Positions 47,560 through 60,399 of a stretch of 64,000 nucleotides of DNA are shown here, in pieces (positions within the stretch are counted from its first letter, which is position 1; every line of letters starts with the position of its first letter). Made by a program: the position numbers and the translations under genes. This DNA is from Actinostola sp. cb2023 (taxonomy: Eukaryota > Cnidaria > Anthozoa > Actiniaria > Actinostolidae), in assembly GCA_033675265.1 (NCBI GenBank), contig JAUJYZ010000228.1:167501-231500 (forward strand). Direction: 5' to 3'. The notes below the pieces were generated by a model. The model worked only from the letters and a program-made list of their open reading frames with translations, was not told where the DNA came from and searched no databases.

Positions 47560-49640
47560 AATGAGGACTATCGCCGAGGACTGGAAACCCCGTCTAGTCC
47601 GAATTCGAGGCTTTGGAACGACTTCTCATACTCATTAATTATTACATGCAATGGCCTAAAGGCAATAAATAAAGAGTTGCAAGATTTTATCCCGGAAAAG
47701 CAAGAATTCCAGTCTGCATATACTCTGCTCATGCGCAGAGTCGAGGACATCGTATCCCACATGTGTTGGACTCTTGAGTAGCATGAAGTAGAGCCTGCTT
47801 TCAGATTGAATCTAATTTGGACAGAGTGGTATTGCCTCTTCTCCGTCCAAGGTCCCGATGATTGTTATATGAGGGATAAGAACTCAGAAAAGAGTACTTT
47901 GAAATCCATCATTTCAAAGTCCTTGGACTTTGAAATGCATTTCAAAGTACTCTTGAGCGGACTTTCCGGGCAAACTCTAGATAGCAATGACCTAAACCAG
48001 GTCAATATTTGAATAACAATAGATGCCTCGTTCTACAAAGACATAGAACGAGGCATATCTAACAATAGTTCCTATTGTTGTACAGTAGTTCCTATTGTTA
48101 TTCAAATCTTGACCTGGTTTAGGTCATTGCTATCTAGTGTTTTCCAACATGTATACATTTTGTCTGCGCATGCGTTTGGATTCAGATTTGAAAGTGATTT
48201 GCCGCCATTTTCTTTGCAAATTGCACTGCGGTGGGAGATTTAGTGAGCGATCTTCGTCTCTAGAATGATGTTCAAGAAAATATTTGAAAGGAAATCAATA
48301 GTCTGCCTACTTTTGTTTTGCTGTAGATGATTTTTTCCGTATAAGGGTCGTAGATGATAAAATATCAAGGAACAAAATCCGCCAAAACAAGGAGTTATCC
48401 TAAAACCAGCTACATTGTCCTTTGGGTTTATTCTCATCGAAGATGATTTCAAGAGATACTTCACAGTGAACGTTAGTACCGACACATTGAAGGTCACATT
48501 CTGTGAATTTGAGTTCTCTACATTCAAGTATTCTCAAAGTATTTTGCTCGGTTCAGTTGGGTATTTATCATTTTTGCACGTGTTTTCCTAACATTCCTAA
48601 CTAAAGTACAATACGTATTAACTAGCCCCCCAGCCGAAAATAGCACAAATTGACTTCTTCTAAGCTTATTCTTTGCATTCGATAACTTATTTTAAGCTGA
48701 AAAATTGTCCCTCGATGTGAGATCGTATTATTTTGGTACTATGGTATCAGTACACTCTATTTGTTATGATTTTGACTGATTTTCATCGCTGGTGTATACC
48801 ATATTACAAACACTCTATGTGTTGAAGTTTATTGTAAAGGATAGCTTCATTCTTCATTTTTTTGGACTTCTTAGAATCAGCTGTAAACCGTTTGATATAA
48901 GTTTGATTCACATTGAGTTTTTATTCAGCATTGTGTTTGCGAATCGTTTATCTGAATTGGTGACGTGTCAAACTAAATTATAAGAAAACCTCTCTTAGTA
49001 GCTCGCCCCCCAGCAATTTTCTTCCGTGATTTATTGCTTCACTCATGCTAGTTTCGTAAGGTCTTGTTTGTTGGAGTTGAAAAATTGTCCCTCTTGCTTT
49101 GCGGTGGATTTGAAGTGTCCAAGTATCACTCATTCACCCGACTTCTCCGTAGGAATGTTGCCTTGTTTTGGCGGATTTTTGTTCCATTATACGGAAAAAA
49201 ATATCCACAGCACCACAAAAGTAGGCGGACTATTGATTTCCTTTCAATGATTTTCTAAAACTTCATTCTAGAGACGTAGATCGCTCACTAAATCTTCCAC
49301 AGCAGTGCACTTGGCAAAACAATAGCGATACTTCATGTTTACAAACATTAACATTGTGATGTAAATGTGCCAACCATTTCCACAAAGACTTCTCACACGT
49401 TTTGTTTCAACAGCCAATCGATCTCTGGTTGGCACATCGTTGGCACATGAATGACAAAAGCTGAAGTATCGATTATGCAAATAGATACTTTGAAATCTGA
49501 ATCCAAACGCATGCGCAGACAAAATGTACACATGCTGTGTTTTCCGACTTTCCGAGGTTTCCAGGTCCATCATGTGACCGGATTTGATGCACCGAATTGG
49601 CTGGTTACCTCATGAATAATTAATGAGTATGAGAAGTAGT
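47560..49640. mobile_element. nested inverted-repeat block
   Basis: Outer pair CTTCTCATACTCATTAATTA (47622) and its inverse (49614). Inner pair from ACATTTTGTCTGCGCATGCG (48150) matched inverted at 49505-49530, with arms of about 250 bp. A 47980-48135 hairpin (GCAATGACCTAAACCAGGTC) sits in the left part. No conserved frame. Confidence 0.8.
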
Positions 49641-49760
49641 AATCAGGGCGACCCTACAACGCGGAATCATGGAAAGACGGAATGACGGAAAATCACCCCA
49701 AATCCTAAAACGCGGAATGACGGAAAATCACCCGAAATCCTAAAACGCTGAATGAAAAAA
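49641..49760. repeat. about 35 bp tandem repeat
   Basis: AACGCGGAATGACGGAAAAT then CACCC, about three copies. Confidence 0.8.
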
Positions 49761-49849
49761 TAGAAAAACAAAATACATATAAACACGATTGATAAAAAAA
49801 GAACTTCAATTTAACCCTGCTATACTGTGTTTTCTATGTTATATCAAAT

Positions 49850-50035
49850 TTATGCTTCTTTGAAGAACATCCTTCTTTGTCTGTCCTCGTTGTTTATTAG
49901 CTTCTTCATTACCACTTTATCTCCTTTTGGGCCCCTCTATGCTGCAAACACCAAGCCAAAAGAGCCACGGCCAATTGCCTCTTCTTTTGCATAGAGATCA
50001 CTCCATTTGAATTAAGATGGGTAATCCTTTATCAA
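49850..50035 (-). pseudogene. protein kinase domain fragment with in-frame stops
   Basis: Minus frame reads FKWSDLYAKEEAIGRGSFGL then VFAA, stop, RGPKGDKVVMKKLINNED and MFFKEA. This is kinase subdomains I-III: glycine loop GRGSFG, the ATP-anchoring Lys in VVMKK, and the helix-C Glu in FKEA. A TAG at 49937-49939 falls just after VFAA, and a TAA at 50012-50014 lies upstream, so it is a dead copy or isolated exon. No catalytic loop (HRD) or DFG is present nearby. Confidence 0.8.
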
Positions 50036-50102
50036 GGTCTGATTGCTTGGAATTCACCCTCGGGTAATACTCCAGTTTCGAGTTGTTAAGCGATGACCGC
50101 TG

Positions 50103-50277
50103 TCCTTGACAAAAGACGCATTTGCTCAGGCTTAGCCTCAATTCAGTGTAAATTATTCACAAATACCGACGAGACGCGAAAAAGTGTTGACATTCACCAA
50201 TAGAAACCATTTTTAATTGCACAGGTTATTCTCTGGATTGAGGCTAAGCCTGAGCAAACGCGTCTTTTGTCAAGGAG
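50103..50277. mobile_element. 175 bp MITE
   Basis: Ends TCCTTGACAAAAGACGC and GCGTCTTTTGTCAAGGA, with GCTCAGGCTTAGCCTCAAT extending the arms. Confidence 0.85.
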
Positions 50278-50429
50278 TACAGTGGTGTCTAAACAAACTC
50301 GAAACGGGAGTATTAAAAGCAATACAAAAGCTTATCAGAACAGTCCAAGAGTAAGAAACATCAAATACAGAAACAAACTACCGCTAACCACGAGACGAGA
50401 CAGATTAACGATCGAGTTAGAGGTTGGGA

Positions 50430-50840
50430 TGCTTGTCGTACCTTTTAGGGGACCAGATTCGCGATTTGGTACCTCTTAGCGTGTCACAAATCTAGAAGGA
50501 CCACAAGAGACTAAGCCGGTACCATTTAGGGTGTTTGTCAGTAAATACGATACCCAAGATCAATGACCCGAGATAAGATAATGACAGCCGGAATGACAGT
50601 TGTAGCTTTTGTCACTTCAGAGTTGGTACCTTTTAGGGTTAAAAATTATTTGTTGCCACGCCCATATGGACAAGACTCGGGTACCTTTTAGGGTCATTTT
50701 CAAAATTTCCGACGAGCATCCCAACCACTTTATATATGGGGGGGATAGTCCCGGAAATTTAGGGGTGTGCCGCCGGGATGTCGAAACCCTGACCCTATTT
50801 AAGGATGACAAATTGGAAAATTCATACCCTTTCCAAGGAT
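50430..50840. repeat. GTACCTTTTAGGG repeat, GGGGTACTCCC-like family
   Basis: GGTACCTTTTAGGG-type motifs four times, then GGGGGGATAGTCCCGG and GGTGTGCCGCCGGGATGT. Confidence 0.6.
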
Positions 50841-50856
50841 TTGTAACTGAAATATA

Positions 50857-51063
<207 letters not shown>

Positions 51064-51271
51064 GCTTCTACTTGCATTTCATTTAAAATTTGTCAGATTT
51101 GCACTTCTTCAAAACGTACGTACAGTCAAAGTATTACGATCGCGCGCGCGAGACTCCGCGTTTTCCAATTTATACCCCCTCCAACCAAAACGTCTGGTAT
51201 CTTTTAGGAACATTTTGTTTGATGCTAACAATTTTCCGTCACCAAAGAGAAAAGTGATTTAGTCTAACGAT

Positions 51272-51484
51272 ATGAATGAATGAATGAATGAATGAATGGA
51301 TGAATGAATGAATGGATGAATGAATGAATGAATGAATGAATGAATGAATGAATGAATGAATGAATGAATGAATGAATGAATGAATGAATGGATGAATGAA
51401 TGGATGAATCAATGAATGGATGGATGTATGAATGAATGGATGTGAATGAATGAATGGTTGGATGAATGAATTAATGAATGAATG
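51272..51484. repeat. (GAAT)n microsatellite
   Basis: GAATGAAT with GGAT interruptions. Confidence 0.98.
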
Positions 51485-51510
51485 CGCGCTTGCTTATCTA
51501 GCCATTTTTT

Positions 51511-52040
51511 ACTCGGGCCCTTCCGAAGGAAGCCCGAGTTATAAAATGGACATTCTTTTTATTATTAATTCTTTTTTTTTAATGTTTTTGTTAGGCCACA
51601 GAATGCGAAGTATTTGATGAGGCGTCAGTTGTGCAATATCCGGTCACATGGACATTCTTTTTATTATTATTTTATTTTATGTTTTTGTTAGGCCACGGAA
51701 TGCGAAGTATTTGATCAGGCGTCAGTTGTGCAATATCCGGTCACATGTCACATCGAGACCAAATATACCGAGGCTAGGCTAGGGCTAGTATGTCCATTAG
51801 ATATAAGTGTATTGGAACCATTTATATACAAACATTTATCTTTCTCGCAATCGATGTGGGACTTTGTCAAATCCAAAACACTACGCATGACCACTAATTC
51901 GATAGACAATCGTCACTAAAAATAAAGTCAAAATCAAATCAAATCAGATGATATTGTCAAAGCTGGTGTGTGTTTAGCGGCTTCTAGCCAAAGCATGGGG
52001 TCTTGTACTATTGAATTGTCTCGCACATGCGCAATGTGTT
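51511..52040 (+). repeat. hairpin-ended repeat, copy B
   Basis: Begins with hairpin ACTCGGGCCCTTCC..AGCCCGAGT (51511-51539), then ATACTTCGCATTCTGTG-type sequence, two GCAATATCCGGTCACATG, CAATCGATGTGGGACTTT, GATATTGTCAAAGCTGG and TCTCGCACATGCGCA. Modules at the last end also occur at 37120-37355. Confidence 0.85.
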
Positions 52041-52179
52041 ATATAGGGGTCGTGATTCTCGAGCGGGCTTCGCCAGATCATAGTATGCATGGATGTTATA
52101 TTATGGGAGTCATGAATGATCGAGTTTGAATTGAGTTAGAGATTTTATCAAAGTAAATTTGAACGAATTCACGATATAT

Positions 52180-53050
52180 ACGTTATGTTGAAGAACGAAT
52201 ACGGACCATAACTCGAACCGTAATTCGAACTCGAATTCGATTCCAAACTCGACGTTTCGGCATTCCCTTATACGAAACACATTTCTCAGATATATATAAT
52301 GATGGATGTTTATTTTATTCGACGTTCGAACCGTAACTCGAACCCGAACTCGATTCCAAACTCGACGTTTCGGGATCTGAAGCTAGAGAGCGAGGGTTTC
52401 ATTTTCCACTGAGTAGATTTTGTTTTGATAGCTAATCTCGCTTTGCGTGACAAGAGAGATTATTTGTGTCGATGAGCATCGATAAAGATCTCCGACTGTT
52501 CGAGGTACGTATATGGTACATCTTTAAACGTACTTGAGGTCACTTGAGGTTGCATATTCATGGCGCCACAAACGGGTCGAATATTTTCCGAACGCCTATC
52601 GAACTAAATCCGAAAATATGATTCGCTCAATAAACGGATCAAATAGTTTCCGAGCGTATATCGAACTAAATCCGAAGTATTCTTCGCTCAGGGCAGATAC
52701 TGAGATAGTGCTAAGTCATGGTCTTCGACGACTAGAAGTGAGCCATCCACAGTTCCTCTTAAATACGCTCTCACATACAAACGCATACGCCGATTCGTGT
52801 GGGCCAACTCTAAAAGATGTTGAGCGTTTTCGACTGGGCCTTTACACGAACTCATCAAAAGCAAATCAATTGAACTCAAAGTCAAAAGGTAATCAAATGA
52901 ACTCAAAGTCAAAAGCAAATTAAATGAACTCGACATATATATACATAGTCTCCCTCGTCACGCAACTGTCAGTCATTGTCAGGTCTCTCCTCACGCAACT
53001 GACATTGTCCTTGTCATAAGCCCGAGTATACGCTCATTGAGCGTCTTGTT
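52180..53050. repeat. repeat mosaic related to 22.2-24.3 kb
   Basis: CAAACTCGACGTTTCGG occurs twice (52245-52375); GTCTCCCTCGTCACGCAACT and GCTCATTGAGCGTCTTGTT match the 23-24 kb block. A 129-codon plus frame at 52534 is unrecognised. Confidence 0.65.
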
Positions 53051-53054
53051 TTAA

Positions 53055-53866
53055 AGGCCCAGCTTAGACCGTGATGCTTAGCGCGCATGCTAATCAAATT
53101 AGCCATTTTTGTGATGCTGAAAATTCATCAAGTGAGGTTTACAATCCGTCTGCATCGGCCTTTGAGAATTATTTTATTCAGTTAAAGTTAATTACTAGTA
53201 TTCGTTTATGAGCAAGGGAAGTTTTTTGCCCTTTATTTTGTATTTTTAAGTCAGTTGGGAATTTATTTCGATTTTCATGTCGAAGCCACTAAGGCCAGGT
53301 GATTGCGAGTAATTTGTCTTCGTTCTTCAGTTTTCGATCTGTGCAACGAACGAAAACGAAGCTTGGGCTTCAAGGACAGAACAAACAGTATTTTAGCTGA
53401 ATTTCTACTACACAAAACTTCAGTAACAGAAGACACCGAAACTCGAAGCAAAGCGAAGTACTACTAGCCGAAGGTACACATTGGTCATTGCATCAGAACT
53501 TGGTCGCTTAGCTTCATTTTCAATATCCTTAGTACAAAGAAACATTGCGCTAGTGTTTTACTGATGATAATAAAAGCTAATTATACAAGAAAATTGAGTA
53601 ATTGGTGTCGAAGAAGAATACTTTATACCGTACCTCACCGTGAGTCCGTGACTAAAATCACTCTCGAGTCGAGTGTGTTCACACTTTCTTCTACCAGAAA
53701 GGAATCGTAAAAATAAAAAATTGCCGTTTTTTCGCCTCTAGGAGTCTTTGCATAGATTCCGGCTGGTCACTTGTTTCCATTTTGAAAGATCGAGAGTTAT
53801 TACTATCAAACCGATTCAAAACAAAAATAGAAGCGCGCGAAAAGCATCACGGTCTAAGCTGGGCCT
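53055..53866. mobile_element. TTAA-flanked MITE, 812 bp
   Basis: Ends AGGCCCAGCTTAGACCGTGA and the inverse, TTAA at 53051-53054 and 53867-53870. No transposase frame. Confidence 0.9.
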
Positions 53867-53876
53867 TTAAATATGA

Positions 53877-54087
53877 CTTGCTAGCACTCACAAAGAACGA
53901 AGGAGTAAAGGGAGGGAACATGCAAGGGTGGGCATGTTACTCCTTCGTTCCTGACTGATGACAAGATAGAATCCCAATCAAACTTCAACTTACAGGTAAG
54001 TCTCATTTAATTGAATAATTATATCTGTCATCAGTCATACGTCACTACGGAGTCCCATGAGATTTTAAAGATTGTGAGTGCTGGCAA
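53877..54087. mobile_element. short MITE
   Basis: CTTGCTAGCACTCACAA at the left and TTGTGAGTGCTGGCAAG at the right; inner hairpin AACGAAGGAGTAA..TTACTCCTTCGTT. Confidence 0.65.
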
Positions 54088-54188
54088 GACAAGACATAAA
54101 GTGAAGAAGGCTAGTCTGGCTAGCCGAAATATAGTTACCAAAAAAAATATACGTTATATTGGTCTTTGCTGAGTCCTTGGACTACTTG

Positions 54189-54279
54189 CTTCAATGAATG
54201 AATGAATGGATGAATGAATGGATGGATGGATGGATGGATGGATGGATGGATGGATGGATGGATGGATGGATGGATGGTT
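54189..54279. repeat. (GGAT)n microsatellite
   Basis: Directly adjoins the CCTTTTTGCTACC cluster. Confidence 0.97.
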
Positions 54280-54287
54280 AGATTCAT

Positions 54288-54492
54288 ATTCCTTTTTGCT
54301 ACCTCATTTTGATCCTTTTTGCTACCTTTGTTCCTTTTTGCTACCTTAAGTAGGTAGCAAAAAGGATCATGTTCCTTTTTGCTACCTTGGGTTGGTAGCA
54401 AAAAGGAACATGATCCTTTTTGCTACTTTAGTGATCCTTTTTGCTACCAACTAAAGTAGCAAAAAGGAACATGTGCTCCTTTTTGCAACCTA
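54288..54492. repeat. cluster of CCTTTTTGCTACC motifs in both orientations
   Basis: Ten copies or near-copies in about 205 bp, seven direct and three inverted, most preceded by GTT, GAT or ATT. Further copies at 60576, 60741 and 61344. Confidence 0.9.
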
Positions 54493-54499
54493 AGCAAAT

Positions 54500-55480
54500 T
54501 CCGAACTAGTTTAAGTTTTATTTCCTGAATAAATGCTTTTTAAAGCTTTGCGCATGCTCAGTGTATATATATCACGTTGACCATGCTTATAATATCACCA
54601 GAGTTATAAACAACGAGGTTTAATCAGCAGAAGACTACAAATAAACTATCAGGGTATTTCTGTCTCAATCAAAGGAAAGTTGGAATGATATAACGCATAT
54701 CCCATGCATATCCCACATGGGAGCGGTCAAATGAGTAAGTGAAGTGCAACACAAAATGACGATTCTTTATCCTTTCGCTTTGCAATTGGCTCTACTTGAA
54801 CTCAAGGTAAGTGTTTGAGTTATTTTAAACCCAACACCATGCGGATGAAATGCTCTGGATGTTTGTATGAAGCCTCCCATAGCCTCCCATAGACCCTATG
54901 CAATACTCGATTTCTGTACTTTGCATTAATTTGCAAAAACTGAAAGAATGACGAGTTAAGTAAAGGTAAAGTAATAGATTGAAAGACCATCGACAGTTTA
55001 GTATTTACCCCCAAAAGTGCATTAATAAAAATGAAACCATCATCAAGTAATAAGCGTTTGAAAGGTGCAAAATACATGGAAGCGAGGCATCTAGGGCCAA
55101 AGTCCGGTTTCTGGTACAAATCTATGTAATTTCAAATCACTATAACTTTTCAAGATTGCATAGTACAGCCCTAAAATTTGGTATGTTCATTATTGAAAAC
55201 CCTCTCTTCAAAGAGATGGTCAGATATTGCTGTAATATCTTCCCAATAACAAAGGAAATCAGATTTTACGATTCTACCAGTATTGCATAGGGTCTATAGC
55301 ATGATGACTCAGAGGAGTTCGATGAAGATGAAAGAAATCTTTGCAGTATCGCAGTACGGAGCATTCATGGTGAAGAATGCCAGCCCTTATTGCCAAGACG
55401 TGTGCCACTTCTTGGAGAGCAGTCCCAACCAAGTCTAGAGAAGTGACGATATATGTGAGAACATCACCGTTCAAACCTAA
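54500..55480. other. no gene seen
   Basis: Unique sequence; a 99-codon minus frame at 54820-55119 has no recognisable domain. Confidence 0.4.
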
Positions 55481-56719
55481 AGCTAAATTAAGTAATGGTT
55501 ACTTCAAAAAAGGACGTTCTACTTAGAAGGTAATAATCATGGACTGTGTGGAATATGGTGGACGTACATGCTCTGGATCTTTGTATCTTTGCCTCCAAAG
55601 TTGTTGTGTACAAAATAAGGACACGATGCACTGTAAACCATTATAATTCGCAAAATCGAAAATTTTCAAAGCTTCAAATTTGAGACAAATATTACTTTAG
55701 AAATACGAAATATCTATAGAAAGCTAGAGAAAACTATAACTGCTGCACTTAGGTTGATTTGTAACCGAATTTCTTGCGTTTTAATATTTGAGCACATGTA
55801 CACAGGAAGCCCAAAATTCGAAGACAGAATCATAACATATATGTCATGCTTTTTTAATACTCATTCTTTGCAAGAGCCTTGTAACAGGAGTGGAACAAAC
55901 TGCCCAGCCAAGTACATTTGTAGCTTTAAGCCAATTTCTATGATTTATTAATTAGTATATTTATTAGTTTATTACTAATTGATATTATTAAATTTATTAG
56001 AGTTATGGCACTAATAGTGTGCATGATTCCAATAAACTCTTTTCTTTTCTTTCTTTGCATCTAATAAACACTGACAGCTAATTAGTAGTGCCCAGGTTTT
56101 ATTGGAATCACTCTAACCCGTGAAACAAAATCTAATAATAATTATTAGTGATTAATAGTCAAATCAAAAGAAAAGAAAACAATGGAATTATAAGTGTCTA
56201 GTAATATCTACATTTGTACTTCGCTAATATCTGTTTCACGGGTTAAGTGCCATCACTCTATTAATTATATTGTATATGTATTATGTTATTAACATGGTCT
56301 ATAATATTCAGTATTTCAGATTTGAATTAAATGGTATACAAGTTTTCTTTGTCAGTCTGGGAATTATTGGGTATTCCTTAGTATAGGAATTACTAAAAAT
56401 GTTCAGTTGATTTCAAAGCATAGAGCTATCAAAAATTCCCAGAAATTTCAAGGTTTTCAGTTCAACTGGTTAATAGTCTTGTTCTTAGCATGTTGTATTA
56501 ATTACTAAGAATTACAGCTACCATTTTCTGCATTGAACAACTGAGAATGAGATCATTGTATATTGTATCAATTCTAAAATCAAGCCTGACTGATTCTGAA
56601 ATATTGAGCTTTATAAGTCTTGTTGTAAGACAGTTCTCATTTTCAGAATAAACAACTAAAACTACTGGTAGATAAATTCTATATAAACAAAATGTAATTA
56701 GTGATTCTGAAATTGAGGG

Positions 56720-56945
56720 GGGGGGGGGGGGTGGCAAACCCTGAATAAAACGAGGGGGGTGTACTCCCATATATTTGCTATGGGTATGGGCCACTGGATA
56801 GGGTATAATCTGTCTTCAACAGGGTATGAATTTACAAGATGTCACTGTCTTATGATAGGGTCAGGGTTTACAGACCCTAGTGGTACACCTCCCTATCTAA
56901 ACCCAGCCGATCAAGATAGACCTGAGCACCCTCTGCAGCTCTTTT
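56720..56945 (+). repeat. GGGGTACTCCC family copy
   Basis: G-run, GTGTACTCCCATATATTTGC, then GATAGGGTATAATCTG; ends in a T-run. Confidence 0.65.
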
Positions 56946-57049
56946 TTTTTTTTTAACTTTTATTCGAGTACACCGGAATACAATATTTATTCTTATTCTC
57001 GTTTTGATATAATCCAAATCTCTCTTTATATTATCATTGTGTTAATATA

Positions 57050-57322
57050 CACTCAATTGCAGAAAGGTTGTAGTATACATTTATACAAATATCTAATGAG
57101 ATACAAGATATCTAATGAGATACAAAGTGCGAAACATTGATTATTTTCTTCTAATATATCAGAATCATCAATTTTAGATTAGCATCGCATCCATCAAGGA
57201 CAACACAATAGTTTTCAGCACTATTTTGTGCTTATAAACAGTTGTATTTTAGCATATCTAACATTTTGCATCTCATTAGATATTTGTATATTTGTATACT
57301 ACAACGTTTCTGCAATTGAGTG
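57050..57322. mobile_element. TA-flanked MITE
   Basis: 273 bp, ends CACTCAATTGCAGAAA and TTTCTGCAATTGAGTG, TA on both sides. Confidence 0.9.
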
Positions 57323-57959
57323 TATAATATATAATTAATAATATCTGAAACATAAGCTTAACCCTATTCTTGCCTATTCTTTTGGGGAAAATATGTATAC
57401 TTGATTAATTAAACATAGCACAACAACCAGTAGTCAACAGATTGAAATAAAAATACCATCATTTTATAGCTTAATATATATCTTTATATTTACTGTCAGA
57501 AACCGGTCATTTAATAGCAATAAAACTAACTAAATTAACTAAATTGGTATTGAAACCAAGGCACATTCTACTTCATGAGTGACATACATAAATAACTAAT
57601 GTAAAAGTACTTAGCAAATGAAGAGAACACAGTTTCACCACGAAATCCAAGGAAATACATATGACGGTCTCCAATCATCGTGTCCTTATTTTGTACACAA
57701 CAACTTTGGAGGCAAAGATACAAAGATTCAGAGCATGTACATCCACCATATTCCACACAGTCCATGATTATTACCTTCTAAGTAGAACCTACTTTTTTGA
57801 AGTAACCATTACTTAATTTAGCTTCTCTAGAAAGCCGAGACCTTGAACCGGTCGAAAGATTTCGGTCTCCATTTAGATAACCATCAAGACTAAAACTCCG
57901 AAAAAAGCACTTAATCCTTGCATTACTTTTATCTCGGTAGAGATATTCTTACACATTAA

Positions 57960-58403
57960 GAGGATATTTATTTGAACATCGCGTAATATCCGCGAAAAGC
58001 GCCAAAAACGAGCGCTTTTGAACAGTTTGACTTTCGATTTTCGCTTTGGATTAACACTCTAATTTTATTTTAACTAAGCACAAACTATTAAAAACAAAGT
58101 ATATTGTCTGTTTAAAGCTGTTTTAGCGTTGTACAAAGCCATTTTCCTGCTTTTTGTTTCAAATTTGAGCTAATTCAGGGGAAAACATCAGCAATACTAG
58201 CAAATATACAGATATAGTCCATGTGGACAGTTTTCAAATCAAATTTTCACTTTGGATTAACACTCTAATTTCACTTTTACCGGTCAAAAACCATCCCAAA
58301 TAGCTTTAACTCTTTGCTAAAGCAGTTTTAGCCTTGTACAAAACGTATTCTCCATGCTATTGGTTTTTGGCGCTCAATACGCGCGTTCGTAAAAAATCTC
58401 CTC
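57960..58403. mobile_element. TTAA-flanked MITE
   Basis: Ends GAGGATATTT and AAATCTCCTC, GCGCCAAAAAC inverted further in, TTAA at 57956-57959 and 58404-58407. Internal direct repeat TTTGGATTAACACTCTAATT. Confidence 0.75.
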
Positions 58404-58466
58404 TTAATACCTCTAGATACTAAAAAAATATACATATAGACTGTACATATAGATCTGAACAAAATA

Positions 58467-60390
58467 CAATCTCGGTCCCCAGAGCCTGCGTTACTTTCGG
58501 CCAGCGACGAGAACGTAGGCTCTGGCATAATCCATTTTTTGGGAACAGGATTTCTTGTTCTTCCGGTTTTAGAGCGCATGCGCAAGTTAGCTGGGCAGTT
58601 GGCAATCTCGTCCCCAGAGCCTGCGTTACTTTCGACCAGCGGCGAAGAACGTAGGCTCTGGCATAATCCATTTTTGAGACAATTTGATTGGCTATTCCAT
58701 TTTAGAAACTACGCACGCGCAAGATTCCGGAAATGAAATATATCCAATGAAAATTGAGTTGTCAAAACAACCCGGTGTCCCAACTTCCGTTCAAAACAAA
58801 AATTAACATTTTTCAACGGTTTCATTGACATGTTATTTTAAACATGTCGCCTCGATCTGCAATATTAAAATATCTCAGCACAGAGAAAAATCCAGTTTAT
58901 CTAAGCTTATATGTATCTCGAAGTGTCTTGGAAAGTTTTCAAACGAAGCTCAAAATTTACACGAAGCTTAAGAGTGATGGTTATTCAAAGAACATATGTC
59001 GATCGTAAATCTAATATTCTTAGGCTAGCAACTGAAAGGCGGTGCCAATCGAGGTGCTTACGAAGGCGAAAGATTCAAAAGAAATACATTTGAAGGAGAG
59101 ACAACAATAACTAGAGAAGATGAAGATGATAGATTCAAATAATTAACTGATATGTAAAGTAGACACGAGTAAATATAAACCCGTAGGAAGAACTGTTCGC
59201 ATATCCTTCTGCTGTAAAACCACTGCTTTTAATAAAGACTTCAGATACTGCGCTTCTTTCACTGTTGTATCTTCTTTACCAAGTGCTTTTAAAGCGTACT
59301 CTATTCCCTAATGAAACCTTTCGAAGGATTCCACTGAAACTGAATCGACAATTTGAATCGACAACAACCAACTGCCCAATCTCGTCCCCAGAGCCTGCGT
59401 TACTTTCGGCCAGCGACGAGAACGTTCTTCGCCGCTGTTCGAAAGTAACGCAGGCTCTGGGGACGAGATTGCCAACTGCCCAGCTAACTTGCGCATGCGC
59501 TCTAAAACCGGAAGAACAAGAAATCCTGTTCCCAAAAATGGATTATGCCAGAGCCTACGTTCTCGTCGCTGGCCGAAAGTAACGCAGGCTCTGGGGACGA
59601 GATTGGGCAGTTGGTTGTTGTCGATTCAAATTGTCGATTCAGTTTCAGTGGAATCCTTCGAAAGGTTTCATTAGGGAATAGAGTACGCTTTAAAAGCACT
59701 TGGTAAAGAAGATACAACAGTGAAAGAAGCGCAGTATCTGAAGTCTTTATTAAAAGCAGTGGTTTTACAGCAGAAGGATACGCGAACAGTTCTTCCTACG
59801 GGTTTATATTTACTCGTGTCTACTTTACATATCTGCAGTTAATTATTTGAATCTATCATCTTCATCTTCTCTAGTTATTGTTGTCTCTCCTTCAAATGTA
59901 TTTCTTTTGAATCTTTCGCCTTCGTAAGCACCTCGATTGGCACCGCCTTTCAGTTGCTAGCCTAAAGAATATTAATAGATTTACGATCGACATATGTTCT
60001 TTGAATAACCATCACTCTTAAGCTTCGTGTAAATTTTGAGCTTCGTTTGAAAACTTTCCAAGACACTTCGAGATACATATAAGCTTAGATAAACTGGATT
60101 TTCCTCGTGCTTAGATATTTTAATATTGCAGATCGAGGCGACATCAGTTTAAAATAACATGTCAATGAAACCGTTGAAAAATGTTAATTTTTGTTTTGAA
60201 CGGAAGTTGGGACACCCGCGGGTTGTTTTGACAACTCAATTTTCATTGGATATATTTCATTTCCGGAATCTTGCGCGTGCGTAGTTTCTAAAATGGAATA
60301 GCCAATCAAATTGTCTCAAAAATGGATTATTCCAGAGCCTACGTTCTTCGCCGCTGGTCGAAAGTAACGCAGGCTCTGGGGACGAGATTG
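58467..60390. mobile_element. 1.92 kb foldback element with 9 bp TSD
   Basis: Begins CAATCTCGGTCCCCAGAGCC and ends with the inverse. AACAAAATA flanks both ends (58458-58466 and 60391-60399). Long arms run 58603-59435 and 59547-60390. Terminal hairpin modules CCAGAGCCTGCGTTACTTTC..GTAGGCTCTGG occur at the ends and centre. A 9 bp duplication and long inverted arms fit Mutator-like (MULE) foldbacks. Confidence 0.92.
58844..59008 (+). CDS. unrecognised 54-residue ORF inside the foldback arm
   Basis: Starts MSPRSAILKYLSTEKNPVYL, Lys/Ser-rich, ends NICRS. The mirrored copy on the minus strand in the other arm has a 1 nt length difference near codons 12-16 that breaks the frame. Downstream, the frame QLKGGANRGAYEGERFKRN then TFEGE ends DDRFK and is followed by AATAAA near 59230. 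Function unknown; may be a remnant. Confidence 0.25.
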   Translation: MSPRSAILKYLSTEKNPVYLSLYVSRSVLESFQTKLKIYTKLKSDGYSKNICRS

Positions 60391-60399
60391 AACAAAATA

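Larger units (their letters stand above)
55481..57823. mobile_element. 2.3 kb segment with about 148 bp inverted ends
   Basis: Left arm 55481-55628 (AGCTAAATTAAGTAATGG, GGACTGTGTGGAATATGG) matches right arm 57676-57823 inverted. The interior is AT-rich with the 57050-57322 MITE and the 56720-56945 G-rich repeat. Confidence 0.8.
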
